From: Acidobacteriaceae bacterium dw_441
GTDB lineage: Bacteria > Acidobacteriota > Terriglobia > Terriglobales > Acidobacteriaceae
Direction: 5' to 3'
Length of the DNA stretch: 64,000 nucleotides
Assembly: GCA_018449715.1 (NCBI GenBank)
Contig: JAAVVA010000002.1
Span: 124,001 to 188,000 of the forward strand
Every line of letters begins with the position of its first letter. Within the stretch, counting starts at the first letter, position 1. Shown in pieces: positions 15,159 through 27,146 of this stretch. The translations under genes were made by a program, and so were the position numbers. A model generated the notes under the pieces. It searched no databases, had not been told where the DNA came from, and saw only the letters and a list, made by a program, of their open reading frames with translations.

Positions 15159-16886
15159 ATGAGAGCGAACGTGCCCACGCCCACCACTGCTGCCACACAA
15201 CTTCTCCGCACTCGAATTGGCAAAATCTGCGTCGCCATTATCGGCTCCACCGCCGCCGAAATGATTGAAAAGGCGAATGCTGTCGTCAAGGAGAATCCCT
15301 TTCTCGAGTTCCGGCTCGACTACCTTGAAAAGCCCCTCGCGGCCCTTCCCAGGCTGAAGCAGTTCTTCGCCGACAACACCGCCGCCACCGGCATCGCCAC
15401 CTGTCGACGCGAACCGAACGGAGGCAAGTTCAAGGGAACGCTCGCCGCCGAGCTTGAGGTTCTCTCGAAGGCCGCCGGGGCAGGATTTCACCTCGTCGAT
15501 CTCGAGATCGAGTCCGCCGAGGCCCTCAAAAAAGGCGAGCTTCAGAAACTCCGCGATACCGGAATCGCCCTCATCATCAGCCACCACGATTTCAACGCGA
15601 CCAAGGACCTCGACAAGGTCTACGACCGCATCGCTCCCTTCCAGCCGGACTTCTACAAGATCGTCCCCACGGCCAAGTCGCTCAGCGACAACCTCACGCT
15701 CATGAACTTCATGGAGCGCCGCCACGAGACATCGAGCATCATCGGCATCTGCATGGGCGAGCCCGGAATCATCTCCCGCGTGCTCGGCCTCCGCGCCGGT
15801 TCGGTCTTCACCTTCGCCGCTGCCACCCAGGGCGAGGAGACAGGCCCCGGCCAGATCGCCGCCCGCACCCTGCTCGAAACCTACCGGGTGGACCAGGTCG
15901 ATGCCGCCACCAAGGTCTACGGCGTCGCGGGCAATCCGGTCCGCAGCTCGCTTTCGCCCATCATGCTGAACACGGCCTTCCGCCGCGAGACGGTCAACGC
16001 CGTCTACCTCGCGCTCCAGACGACCAAGGTCAGCGACCTGATCAAGCTGGTCAACGAGATCCCCATCCAGGGCCTCAGCGTCACCATGCCGCACAAGCAG
16101 GAGATCATGCAGTACCTTGAGCGCACCGACCCGCTCTCGGCCAAGATCGGCGCCTGCAACACGGTCCTGCGCGCGCAGGACGGCAAGCTCTATGGCTTCA
16201 ACACCGACGTCGCCGGGATCGTCGGACCGCTCGAAAAGCGCATGTCGCTTCGCGGAGCCAAGGCGCTCGTCCTCGGAGCCGGAGGAGCCGCCCGCGCCGC
16301 AGTCTTCGGCCTGCGCGACAAGGGAGCAGATGTCTTCATCCTCAACCGCACCGCCGAGACTGCACAGAAGCTCGCGAAGCAGGCTGGCGCGAAGACGATC
16401 AAGAAGGAAGCCGTCGCCAAGACGCCCTTCGACGTCATCATCAACGCCACCTCCATCGGCATGGCCGGGCAAAAGGGAACGCACCTTCTCGACAAGGAGC
16501 TGAACACGAAGCTGGTCTTCGACCTGGTCTACAACCCGCTCGAAACCCCGCTCATCCGTCTTGCCCGCCAGCAGAACATCCCCATCATCACCGGCGTCGA
16601 GATGTTCGTGCAGCAGGGAGCCCGCCAGTTCGAGATCTGGACCGGCAAGCCCGCCCCCGAGGAGGAGATGCTCCGCGTGGTCATCCACGCCCTTCGCCAG
16701 AAGGCCGAGGCTGAAGCCGCGGCAACCTCCGAAGAAGCTGCTCCCACGACGAAGGCCACCTCTGTCCCCAAGGCCGTTCCGGTCGCCAGGACTGAAACAA
16801 AAACCAAGGCAGAACCAAAGGCCAAGGCTGAGACGAAGTCAAAGCCTGAGGTCAAGGCTCCCGCAAAACGCAAGAAGGCCTCCTAA
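15159..16886 (+). CDS. aroDE: Bifunctional 3-dehydroquinate dehydratase / shikimate dehydrogenase with basic tail
   Basis: A 575-residue fusion catalysing two consecutive steps of the shikimate pathway. Residues 20-245 form a type I dehydroquinase, with the catalytic His143 in ISHHDF and the Schiff-base Lys167 in DFYK. Residues 253-510 form shikimate dehydrogenase, with NPVRSSLSP (substrate serines), Lys313 in TMPHK, Asp350 in NTD and the NADP loop GAGGAA (373-378). Both sets of catalytic residues are present, so both activities are expected. The last 60 residues are a Lys/Ala/Glu/Pro-rich, histone-H1-like tail not found in ordinary AroD or AroE. The gene is monocistronic, without a clear Shine-Dalgarno. 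Confidence 0.92.
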   Translation: MRANVPTPTTAATQLLRTRIGKICVAIIGSTAAEMIEKANAVVKENPFLEFRLDYLEKPLAALPRLKQFFADNTAATGIATCRREPNGGKFKGTLAAELEVLSKAAGAGFHLVDLEIESAEALKKGELQKLRDTGIALIISHHDFNATKDLDKVYDRIAPFQPDFYKIVPTAKSLSDNLTLMNFMERRHETSSIIGICMGEPGIISRVLGLRAGSVFTFAAATQGEETGPGQIAARTLLETYRVDQVDAATKVYGVAGNPVRSSLSPIMLNTAFRRETVNAVYLALQTTKVSDLIKLVNEIPIQGLSVTMPHKQEIMQYLERTDPLSAKIGACNTVLRAQDGKLYGFNTDVAGIVGPLEKRMSLRGAKALVLGAGGAARAAVFGLRDKGADVFILNRTAETAQKLAKQAGAKTIKKEAVAKTPFDVIINATSIGMAGQKGTHLLDKELNTKLVFDLVYNPLETPLIRLARQQNIPIITGVEMFVQQGARQFEIWTGKPAPEEEMLRVVIHALRQKAEAEAAATSEEAAPTTKATSVPKAVPVARTETKTKAEPKAKAETKSKPEVKAPAKRKKAS

Positions 16887-16950
16887 TCTCCATCAATTCC
16901 TCCCGGTAAAGTTGCCGGGAGGACAATCCCTCTCATCAAAACCTGAGCTT

Positions 16951-16982
16951 AAGAAAAAAGAGCCACCCCAAGACGGGATGGC
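16951..16982 (-). terminator. Rho-independent terminator of the atp operon
   Basis: On the minus strand GCCATCCC pairs with GGGGTGGC (one G-T) around GTCTT, followed directly by TCTTTTTTCTT. It lies 22 bases beyond the atpC stop. Confidence 0.88.
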
Positions 16983-17004
16983 TTATCGTTTGAACAGGAA
17001 AAAT

Positions 17005-17442
17005 CTAGTGGCTGGCGGTGGCAGCTCCTGCTGAGGCGAGCTTCTCCTCCGCCTCGCGGGTCAGCGCATTGGCTTCGTCGTACTTCGAGCCATCGTCACC
17101 GGCCTCGTGGCGAATCTTGTCCGCCTCGGCCAGCTCTGCGCGGGCAGCCTCGACGTTGATCTCATCAGGACGGAGAGCGTTCTCCGCGAGAATCGTGATG
17201 CGTTCCGGAAGAACCTCGACGAATCCCCACGCCACAAAGAACTTCTGATTGCCGGACTCTCCGCCGTGCAGTCGTACCTCGCCCGCTCCCAGCTCCGAGA
17301 GCAGGGGCGCGTGGCCGTAGAGAGCCTCAAGGTAGCCGGATATCGACGGCAGCTCGACCGCCTCTGCAGTCGTGTCCACCAGAACGCGATCCGAGGTGAC
17401 CAGGCGGACAGCAAGGAGACCGGATTGGTTTGTATCTGCCAT
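17005..17442 (-). CDS. atpC: ATP synthase F1 epsilon subunit
   Basis: A 145-residue central-stalk subunit that couples rotation to the F1 head and inhibits ATP hydrolysis. The N-terminal beta-sandwich has RLVTSDRVLVDTTAEAVELP and GYLEALYGHAPLLSELGAGE, the classic signature. The C-terminal helical hairpin (about residues 90-135) is present. It is the last gene of the operon. The 103-base gap after atpD carries two strong hairpins, one ending 12 bases before this start, so its translation may be damped relative to atpD. Confidence 0.92.
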   Translation of the reverse strand: MADTNQSGLLAVRLVTSDRVLVDTTAEAVELPSISGYLEALYGHAPLLSELGAGEVRLHGGESGNQKFFVAWGFVEVLPERITILAENALRPDEINVEAARAELAEADKIRHEAGDDGSKYDEANALTREAEEKLASAGAATASH

Positions 17443-17454
17443 TCGTTTCTCAGT

Positions 17455-17536
17455 GTCTCCGGCGATCGGAGACGATTCGATCTAAATTTTTGAAGCAACT
17501 TAGCGGCTGTCCGGCCGAAACAACGACCGGACAGCC
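17455..17536 (-). promoter_or_regulatory. Tandem hairpins in the atpD-atpC spacer
   Basis: Two perfect stems lie between atpD and atpC: GGCTGTCCGG/CCGGACAGCC (17505-17514 with 17527-17536) and GTCTCCG/CGGAGAC (17455-17461 with 17467-17473). Neither is followed by a T-run. The second holds the only GGAG near the atpC start within its stem, so it could restrain epsilon translation. The first may stabilise or trim the upstream mRNA. Confidence 0.6.
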
Positions 17537-17545
17537 CGTGTACTT

Positions 17546-20093
<2,548 letters not shown>

Positions 20094-20095
20094 GT

Positions 20096-21640
<1,545 letters not shown>

Positions 21641-21688
21641 CTACTCGCTAATCTTTTCGTAAATCTCGTGTCTTCCGTACTCTGCGCG

Positions 21689-22228
21689 CTAGGCACTGGC
21701 CAGGCGCTGCTTCAACTGCTCCAACTGGGCACGAATGGAACCGTCATACACCGTCGATCCAATTCGAACCACCGCGCCCCCCAGAAGCGTTGGGTCTTCG
21801 CGGTACGTCGCACGAACACGACCACCGGCAAGCCGGGAGACCTGGGCCTCCAGAGCGTTCCGGTCTTCCTCGGTCAAAGCACGCGCACTGACGACCTCGG
21901 CCTCGGAAAGCCCGGCCTTGTCGTCGGCAACCGTATGATACTCGTCGAGAATGACTCCCAGGTCGCCAAGACGGTCGTGCTCCATGATGACCGCGACGAA
22001 GTTCCGGACCTGAGGGTACATTCCAATTTTTCCTGCAATCGCGTCCAGCACCTTCAGTTTCTGGTCACGAGCGATCGCCGGGTCCATCAGGACCTCGCGA
22101 AGCTCACGGCTTCCCTGGAAGGTTCCGCAGAAATCGCGAAGCTGCTGCTGCGCGGCCTCCGCATCCAGATTCTGGCTGGCAACAACAGAGGCAAAGGCAT
22201 GGGCGTAACGAAGCGCGACAACCGACAT
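21689..22228 (-). CDS. atpH: ATP synthase F1 delta subunit
   Basis: A 179-residue peripheral-stalk subunit that links the b/b' dimer to the crown of F1. It has the N-terminal six-helix bundle opening VALRYAHAFASVV and the C-terminal signature DPTLLGGAVVRIGSTVYDGS (OSCP/delta). Its start overlaps the last base of the atpF stop codon, so translation is coupled. Confidence 0.94.
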   Translation of the reverse strand: MSVVALRYAHAFASVVASQNLDAEAAQQQLRDFCGTFQGSRELREVLMDPAIARDQKLKVLDAIAGKIGMYPQVRNFVAVIMEHDRLGDLGVILDEYHTVADDKAGLSEAEVVSARALTEEDRNALEAQVSRLAGGRVRATYREDPTLLGGAVVRIGSTVYDGSIRAQLEQLKQRLASA

Positions 22229-22956
22229 TAGTTCTGCCCTCCCTCAGCCTTACCGCCAAGGCGGCGAGCAAATTCCTGCACCAGCAGGCGATCCGTCTCC
22301 GCGCTAACGACCAGCTTCTTGGCCGCCTGGTCGATTGCGAGGTCCGCGGCGAACTTCTGAATCTCGCGGCGAGCCTGCGCGGTCGCCGCAGAAATCTCCT
22401 GCTCGGCCGCGGTAAGAATCTTCTGCTTCTCTTCTTCCACCGAGGCCTTCATGCGCTGCTCTTCGAGGACAGCGTCCTTTTCAGCCTGCGTGCGCATCGC
22501 GGCAATCTGCTCATCCAGCTTGGACAGGCGAGCCTCAACACTACTCAGGCGGGTGCTGGCTTCGGCGCTGGCCTTCTGAGCCTCAACCAGGTGCTTCTGC
22601 AGAGACTCGTTGCGCGCCTTGAAGGTCTTCGGAAGAGCCTTCAGCGCGAATCCGCCGACAAGAAGCGCAAGCACAACAAAATTGGCAATCGTGAAGGCGT
22701 CCGCGGCCTGATCGACGTTGAGGCCGAGCTTCGCGCCCATAGCCTTCACTATCGCGGAGTGCCGATAGACGTCGTTCTCGTCGCCCTCTTCCTTCTTTTC
22801 CTGCTCAGCGGGCTGAGCGGACGATGCGGAGCCTTCGCTCTGCGCGGCCGGAGCCTGCTCGACGGCATGAAGACGCGGGGCAACAGGTCCAGCCAGCAGG
22901 AATGCAAGCGCCAGTCCAGGCAGCAGTGCCTTCAAAATATTTTTAGAGATCTTCAT
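22228..22956 (-). CDS. atpF: ATP synthase Fo b subunit with a signal-peptide-like N-terminus
   Basis: From the ATG at 22956 (GGAGG seven bases upstream) the protein has 242 residues, well above the usual 160 or so. Residues 1-30 look like a Sec signal peptide (a basic start, then ALLPGLALAFLLAG...). An acidic Glu/Gln/Ser linker of about 35 residues follows. The true b-type membrane helix (FTIANFVVLALLVGGFAL) starts near residue 89. The rest is the long dimerising helix reaching delta. The extra segment would lie outside the membrane. The start overlaps the atpF' stop by four bases (ATGA). Confidence 0.88.
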   Translation of the reverse strand: MKISKNILKALLPGLALAFLLAGPVAPRLHAVEQAPAAQSEGSASSAQPAEQEKKEEGDENDVYRHSAIVKAMGAKLGLNVDQAADAFTIANFVVLALLVGGFALKALPKTFKARNESLQKHLVEAQKASAEASTRLSSVEARLSKLDEQIAAMRTQAEKDAVLEEQRMKASVEEEKQKILTAAEQEISAATAQARREIQKFAADLAIDQAAKKLVVSAETDRLLVQEFARRLGGKAEGGQN

Positions 22957-23420
22957 CGTGCCACCTCCGTCGCGGCGATCCCGGACGGAAGAACCGCAGA
23001 GAGAACACGCGAGCTGAGTTCTTCGCTGACGCCTTCGATCTGGGCCATCGCCGAGGAGACGCTCTGCTCGATTCCCTGCTTCGCCGAAGCGACGCGGTCC
23101 TGAGCAGCCTGACGGGCCTGGCCAAGAACAGCCTCGCGCTCGTCGGCCCACTGCTTCAACCTGCGCTCGCGAGCCGCAAACAGCTCTGCCTTCGCCTTGC
23201 GAAGCTTCTCTTCGTAGACGTCCGTTTCCGCTTCAGCGGCGGCAATCGCACTCTTCGCCTGCTCTACGGCACCTGCGGTGCGGGCATGACGCTCGGCCAG
23301 AACGCGCTCCAGAGGGCGGCGAACCAGCAGACCGTATGCAATAACCAAGAGGATGAAGAGGATCATGGTCGGCACAGCGCCGAGCACAAGTCCACCGAGT
23401 TGATTGAGTATCTGATCCAT
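22953..23420 (-). CDS. atpF': ATP synthase Fo b' subunit
   Basis: A 155-residue b-type stalk subunit. One membrane helix (AVPTMILFILLVIAYGLLV, residues 15-33) is followed by a continuous charged coiled coil (residues 35-140). Paired, adjacent b' and b genes imply a heterodimeric peripheral stalk, as in photosynthetic bacteria and several other phyla. This is the first gene of the operon, with a leader of about 110 nucleotides and only a weak Shine-Dalgarno. The a and c subunit genes are not upstream. Confidence 0.88.
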   Translation of the reverse strand: MDQILNQLGGLVLGAVPTMILFILLVIAYGLLVRRPLERVLAERHARTAGAVEQAKSAIAAAEAETDVYEEKLRKAKAELFAARERRLKQWADEREAVLGQARQAAQDRVASAKQGIEQSVSSAMAQIEGVSEELSSRVLSAVLPSGIAATEVAR

Positions 23421-23537
23421 GTAGGGGTTCGGCAGCGACCGCTCCGACTTTCTTCTTACATCAGCCGTTCAGGCAAGCATAATTTCTATTCGAAGCGATC
23501 CAGGCTGGGGCCTGCTTTGAAGATTGCGGTACACCTA

Positions 23538-23569
23538 GTTTTAGCAAAGCGTTTGACGGAGTGTCAAAC
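23538..23569 (-). promoter_or_regulatory. Promoter of the atp operon with overlapping palindrome
   Basis: Read on the minus strand: a perfect TTGACA (23562-23567), an 18-base spacer, then TAAAAC (23538-23543). A perfect inverted repeat GTTTGAC-N5-GTCAAAC (23551-23569) covers the -35 box and is an operator candidate. Confidence 0.7.
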
Positions 23570-23645
23570 AAAGGAATGGCGATAACCGAACAGATGGGCG
23601 TTCATCGCCCTTCTCCCCGGCCCCGCAACTTTCCCTTAACTTTCT

Positions 23646-23758
23646 TTGACTTTCCCTATAAAACCCGTAGAATCTTAAGCACCACCCGGACCCTTCTCTG
23701 GGTCACATAGGTCGCGTGATCGGGGACACCACCTCCGCTCCCCATCAGGCGGCCTATG
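23646..23758 (+). ncRNA. Candidate small structured RNA with its own promoter
   Basis: TTGACT (23646-23651), a 16-base spacer and TAGAAT (23668-23673) predict transcription from about 23680. The transcript would contain hairpin 1, GACCC-TTCTCT-GGGTC (23689-23704). Hairpin 2 is a long imperfect stem from CATAGG (23706) to CCTATG (23758) with inner pairs CGC/GCG, TGAT/ATCA and GGGG/CCCC. No open frame of note is present. The sequence lacks the SRP-RNA GGAAGG/GCAGCC core and I cannot assign it to a known family. On the other strand the long stem could serve as the 3' end of hflX, so an RNA gene is not proven. Confidence 0.4.
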
Positions 23759-23762
23759 CTAG

Positions 23763-25220
23763 TTAAAGCTGCGAAGCCACCTTCTCCGCCCCATGCAGGT
23801 AGAACCTCCGGAAGCGATTCAACAGCGACGCCGGTCCCTTCGCCGTCAGGTACACCAGGTTTCCCTCGAACCTCTTCTCCGTGAGCCGCGCCCCCGCTTC
23901 AAGCGCCGCGATCACCGCCCCTTCCGACTGCGGCAGACGAAACTCCCGCTCGATCACCGGGTCGAGGATTAATTGTTCGTCAATCGCTCGCAGAAGATCC
24001 TCAAGCCCTTCTCCCCTCAGCCCAGAGACAAGCACCCTGTCCTGTCGCGCCAACCCTTCGCGCTCTATCGGGCTCAGCAGGTCGACCTTGTTCATCACCT
24101 CGAGCACCGGCTTGCCCGCAACCTCCAGCTCGCCCAGAACTTTTTCGACCTCGGCCTTCTGCTCGTCCAGCATCGGGCTCGACGCGTCGCGCACGTGCAG
24201 CAGCAGCTCCGCACGCTCCACCTCTTCCAGCGTCGCTCGGAAGCTCGTCACCAGTGTGTGAGGCAGATTGCGGATGAACCCGACCGTGTCCGACAGCAGA
24301 ACCCTGCGCCGCGAAGGCAGTTGCAGCTGCTTCAGCTTCGGGTCGAGCGTGGCGAACATCCGCGACGACTCCAGAACCCCGGCCTCGGTCAGCGCGTTGA
24401 ACAGCGTGCTCTTGCCCGCGTTCGTGTATCCCACCAGCGCGACCACCGGGACCGGAACCGCCTCCCTGCGCTGCCGCTGCTGGCGGCGAATCCTCCGCAC
24501 CGCCTCAAGCTGCTCTTTCACATGATCGATCCGCAGGTTGATCTTTCTTCGGTCCGTCTCGAGCTGCGTCTCGCCCGGACCTCTCGTTCCGATGCCGCCA
24601 CCCAACTGGCTCATCGCCTTGCCGCGTCCCGCCAACCTTGGAAGCTGATACTCCAGCTGCGCCAGTTCCACCTGAAGCTGGCCCTCGCGGGTCCGCGCAT
24701 GACGCGCAAAGATGTCGAGGATTAGCTGTGTCCGGTCAATTACCCTTGTATCCAGCTTTCGCTCGAGATTTCTCATCTGCGAGGGCGTCAGCTCATGGTC
24801 GAAGAGCACAATGTCAGCCCCGGTCGAAGCCACCACCCCGGCGATCTCGTCCAGCTTTCCCTGTCCCACCAAGGTCGCAGGATCGGGCCTGCTTCTGCGC
24901 TGCACCAGCGTCGCAACGATCTCTGCCCCGGCGCTTCGGGCCAGCTCCTCGAACTCGGCGAGTGAGGCGTCGAAGTCCAGCTCCAAACCTTCCGAACCCG
25001 CCACATCCTCGGATTCCTCGGAGGAGTCCGACGCAAGAATCGCCGCGGCCTTGCGAGCCTGACTCGCCGCCGTTGTCAGCTTCCTGCGCGTAGAGGTGAA
25101 CTCCACCGCGACCAGAACAGCGCGTTCTGCACGATCGCGGGAGAAGACAGATTTGTCCTCTGCCGTGGAGGCGCGCTGCGCCTCCACGAGAGACTTTCGT
25201 GCCGTTTTCGAGGTCTTCAC
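23763..25220 (-). CDS. hflX: Ribosome-associated GTPase HflX
   Basis: A 485-residue GTPase that splits stalled ribosomes. The N-terminal HflX domain has [13 protein letters not shown] and [14 protein letters not shown] (about residues 115-155). The glycine-rich linker [15 protein letters not shown] follows. The G domain has G1 [15 protein letters not shown]3 DTVGFI and G4 NKVD. The first 70 residues are a charged extension longer than in E. coli. It lies 72 bases after hfq on the same strand; the hfq-hflX pairing is conserved in many bacteria. Confidence 0.93.
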   Translation of the reverse strand: MKTSKTARKSLVEAQRASTAEDKSVFSRDRAERAVLVAVEFTSTRRKLTTAASQARKAAAILASDSSEESEDVAGSEGLELDFDASLAEFEELARSAGAEIVATLVQRRSRPDPATLVGQGKLDEIAGVVASTGADIVLFDHELTPSQMRNLERKLDTRVIDRTQLILDIFARHARTREGQLQVELAQLEYQLPRLAGRGKAMSQLGGGIGTRGPGETQLETDRRKINLRIDHVKEQLEAVRRIRRQQRQRREAVPVPVVALVGYTNAGKSTLFNALTEAGVLESSRMFATLDPKLKQLQLPSRRRVLLSDTVGFIRNLPHTLVTSFRATLEEVERAELLLHVRDASSPMLDEQKAEVEKVLGELEVAGKPVLEVMNKVDLLSPIEREGLARQDRVLVSGLRGEGLEDLLRAIDEQLILDPVIEREFRLPQSEGAVIAALEAGARLTEKRFEGNLVYLTAKGPASLLNRFRRFYLHGAEKVASQL

Positions 25221-25292
25221 CGCAGCGATCTGAGCACCTTCACCAAGTTCATCATGAGAAGCTTCACAGGACCGCCCGCCGTAGCAAACACG

Positions 25293-25598
25293 TTAGCGGC
25301 TGGTAGCTCCTGCAATCTCGGCAGCAGGCGCGGCAGCCTGGGCTGGAGCAGAAGCACGCAGCTCCCTGCCCTCTCCATGAGGGGCTCCCATGCGACCGCT
25401 CACCACCGTCGAGATGGCGTGCTTGAAGATCAGTTGTTCCTGGCTGTTGTTCTCGAGCAGGACGGAGTACTTGTCGAAAGAACGAATCTTGCCCGTCAGC
25501 TTCACGCCACTCACCAGATAAATTGTGATCGGGCTCTTGTCCTTGCGGACAGTGTTGAGAAACGTGTCCTGAATATTCTGTGCCGGCTTTGGTTCCAT
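25293..25598 (-). CDS. hfq: RNA chaperone Hfq
   Basis: A 101-residue Sm-like protein that forms a hexamer and pairs small RNAs with mRNAs. Sm1 is seen as [19 protein letters not shown] and [14 protein letters not shown]. Sm2 reads [11 protein letters not shown], where Phe replaces the usual Tyr of YKHAIS. The C-terminus is a 30-residue Ala/Pro-rich disordered tail. The ATG at 25598 is chosen because AAGGAGA stands 9 bases upstream; the longer open frame above it has no matching sequence. Confidence 0.92.
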   Translation of the reverse strand: MEPKPAQNIQDTFLNTVRKDKSPITIYLVSGVKLTGKIRSFDKYSVLLENNSQEQLIFKHAISTVVSGRMGAPHGEGRELRASAPAQAAAPAAEIAGATSR

Positions 25599-25617
25599 GG
25601 TGCCGATCTCCTTAGTC

Positions 25618-25646
25618 TTTATAAATTTCCAAACGATCCCGCCAAA
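25618..25646 (-). promoter_or_regulatory. Promoter of hfq-hflX
   Basis: On the minus strand TTTGGC (25641-25646), a 17-base spacer and TATAAA (25618-25623) precede the hfq Shine-Dalgarno. The -10 is good and the -35 weak. The rest of the gap to the divergent aminotransferase gene shows nothing else. Confidence 0.45.
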
Positions 25647-25880
25647 CTTCATGTACTTCAGGCGACGTTCCGGGCAGATGCCCTGCTGAGTCTGAAGCCA
25701 AGAGGTTCCACGATACGAGCATCCACCGTATTTTTCAACCTGCAGCACGTTGCAGGAGAAGTGGTTTCGCCCATATAGCAGTTAGACGCACGCAAACGCC
25801 GATAGGACTCCGAACTGGGCTTACCGAGTAAATTCAGCAACCGTTTAGCGTCCGCCGCCGCCGCGATTTACCATAATGGA

Positions 25881-27041
25881 GTGTCTTCTCAACCCGTTCC
25901 CATGCTCGATTTCTCCCGGCAGTACGCCGGGATTCGCGAAGAGGTCCTGACCGCCATCGAGCAGGTCTGCGACTCCCAGAGGTTCGTTCTCGGCCCCGCG
26001 GTCGAGTCCTTTGAGGCCGCCGCCGCCCAGGCCTGCGGAACCCCCTACGGCATCGGCTGCGCCAGCGGAACCGACGCTCTCTGGCTGGCCCTAGTCGCTG
26101 CCGGGATCGGCCCAGGAGACGCCGTTATCACCACTCCTTTCAGCTTCTTCGCCACCGTCAGCGCCATCCTGCGCGCAGGGGCACAGCCCCTGCTGGCCGA
26201 CATCGCCCCGGCCACTTACAACCTCTCCGCCGCCGCCGTGGAGCAGGTCATCCGCGACCACGCGGCCTCCGGCAGCACCACAAAGATCAAGGCCATTCTC
26301 CCCGTCCATCTCTACGGCCAGTGCGTCAACTGGGACGCCTTCCGCGAGCTCCAGCGCCGCCACAACCTCCTGCTGATCGAAGACGCGGCGCAGGCCTTCG
26401 GGGCGGCCTGGAGCGGGACCCCCGCCGGGGCTCTCGGTGACCTTGCGGCCTTCAGCTTCTATCCCACCAAGAACCTCAGCGCCTTCGGAGACGCCGGGCT
26501 CGTCACGACCACCTGCCCCGAGTTCACCGAGCGCGCCCGCATGTTGCGCGCCCACGGAATGCGCCGCCGCTACTACCACGACGAGATCGGCTGGAACTCG
26601 CGCCTCGACTCCATCCAGGCTGCTGTGCTCGAGGTCAAGCTCCGCTATCTGCCTCGCTGGAACGAGCAGCGCCGCGAGATCGCCCGCCGCTACGACGAGT
26701 TGCTGACCGCAACCGGCCTCACCTCCGACAGCTCCGCCCCCGGAATCGTGCTCCCCATCACCGACCCGCGAGCGACGCACGTCTTCCACCAGTACGTTAT
26801 CCGCGCCCCGCGCCGTGACGAGCTGCGTCAGTACCTCACCGAGCGCTCCATCGGAAGCGAGATCTACTATCCCGTCCCGCTTCACCTTCAGACCAGCCTC
26901 GCGAGCCTCGGCTACAACAAGGGAGACTTCCCCCTGAGCGAACAGGCTGCCGAAGAGGTTCTGGCCCTGCCCATCTTCCCCGAGCTGCGCGAGGACGAGC
27001 AGCAGACCGTCGTCGAGGCCATCCGCTCCTTCTACGCCTGA
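25881..27041 (+). CDS. DegT/DnrJ/EryC1-family sugar aminotransferase
   Basis: A 386-residue PLP enzyme of the family that aminates keto-sugars for LPS, capsule or antibiotic sugars. It has GCASGTDALWLAL (phosphate-binding loop), EDAAQAFGA (Asp168, pyridine nitrogen) and the Schiff-base Lys197 in FSFYPTKNLSAFGDAG. The C-terminal substrate loop includes HVFHQYVIRAP and IGSEIYYPVPLHLQ, typical of the family. The frame opens at a GTG (25881); an ATG at 25902 (MLDFSRQY) is the alternative. It stands alone, so the sugar is unknown. Confidence 0.88.
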   Translation: MSSQPVPMLDFSRQYAGIREEVLTAIEQVCDSQRFVLGPAVESFEAAAAQACGTPYGIGCASGTDALWLALVAAGIGPGDAVITTPFSFFATVSAILRAGAQPLLADIAPATYNLSAAAVEQVIRDHAASGSTTKIKAILPVHLYGQCVNWDAFRELQRRHNLLLIEDAAQAFGAAWSGTPAGALGDLAAFSFYPTKNLSAFGDAGLVTTTCPEFTERARMLRAHGMRRRYYHDEIGWNSRLDSIQAAVLEVKLRYLPRWNEQRREIARRYDELLTATGLTSDSSAPGIVLPITDPRATHVFHQYVIRAPRRDELRQYLTERSIGSEIYYPVPLHLQTSLASLGYNKGDFPLSEQAAEEVLALPIFPELREDEQQTVVEAIRSFYA

Positions 27042-27146
27042 AAGACCTGGGTACCCATTCATGACTTGGCTTCATCGCAGGATGAGTGGGGTTCCTGAGC
27101 AACAATTCATGAAGAAATTTATTGCCGGGACGAGCAGGAAACGCCT

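Noticed and set aside
22957-23151. N-terminal extension of atpF upstream of 22956
   Set aside because: It overlaps the b' gene in another frame and is Arg/Gly-rich. The ATG at 22956 has GGAGG and forms an ATGA overlap with the b' stop.
23680-23758. The structured region as SRP RNA or 6S RNA
   Set aside because: The SRP core motifs are absent, and the length and open central bubble expected for 6S RNA are not seen. It is kept only as an unassigned candidate.
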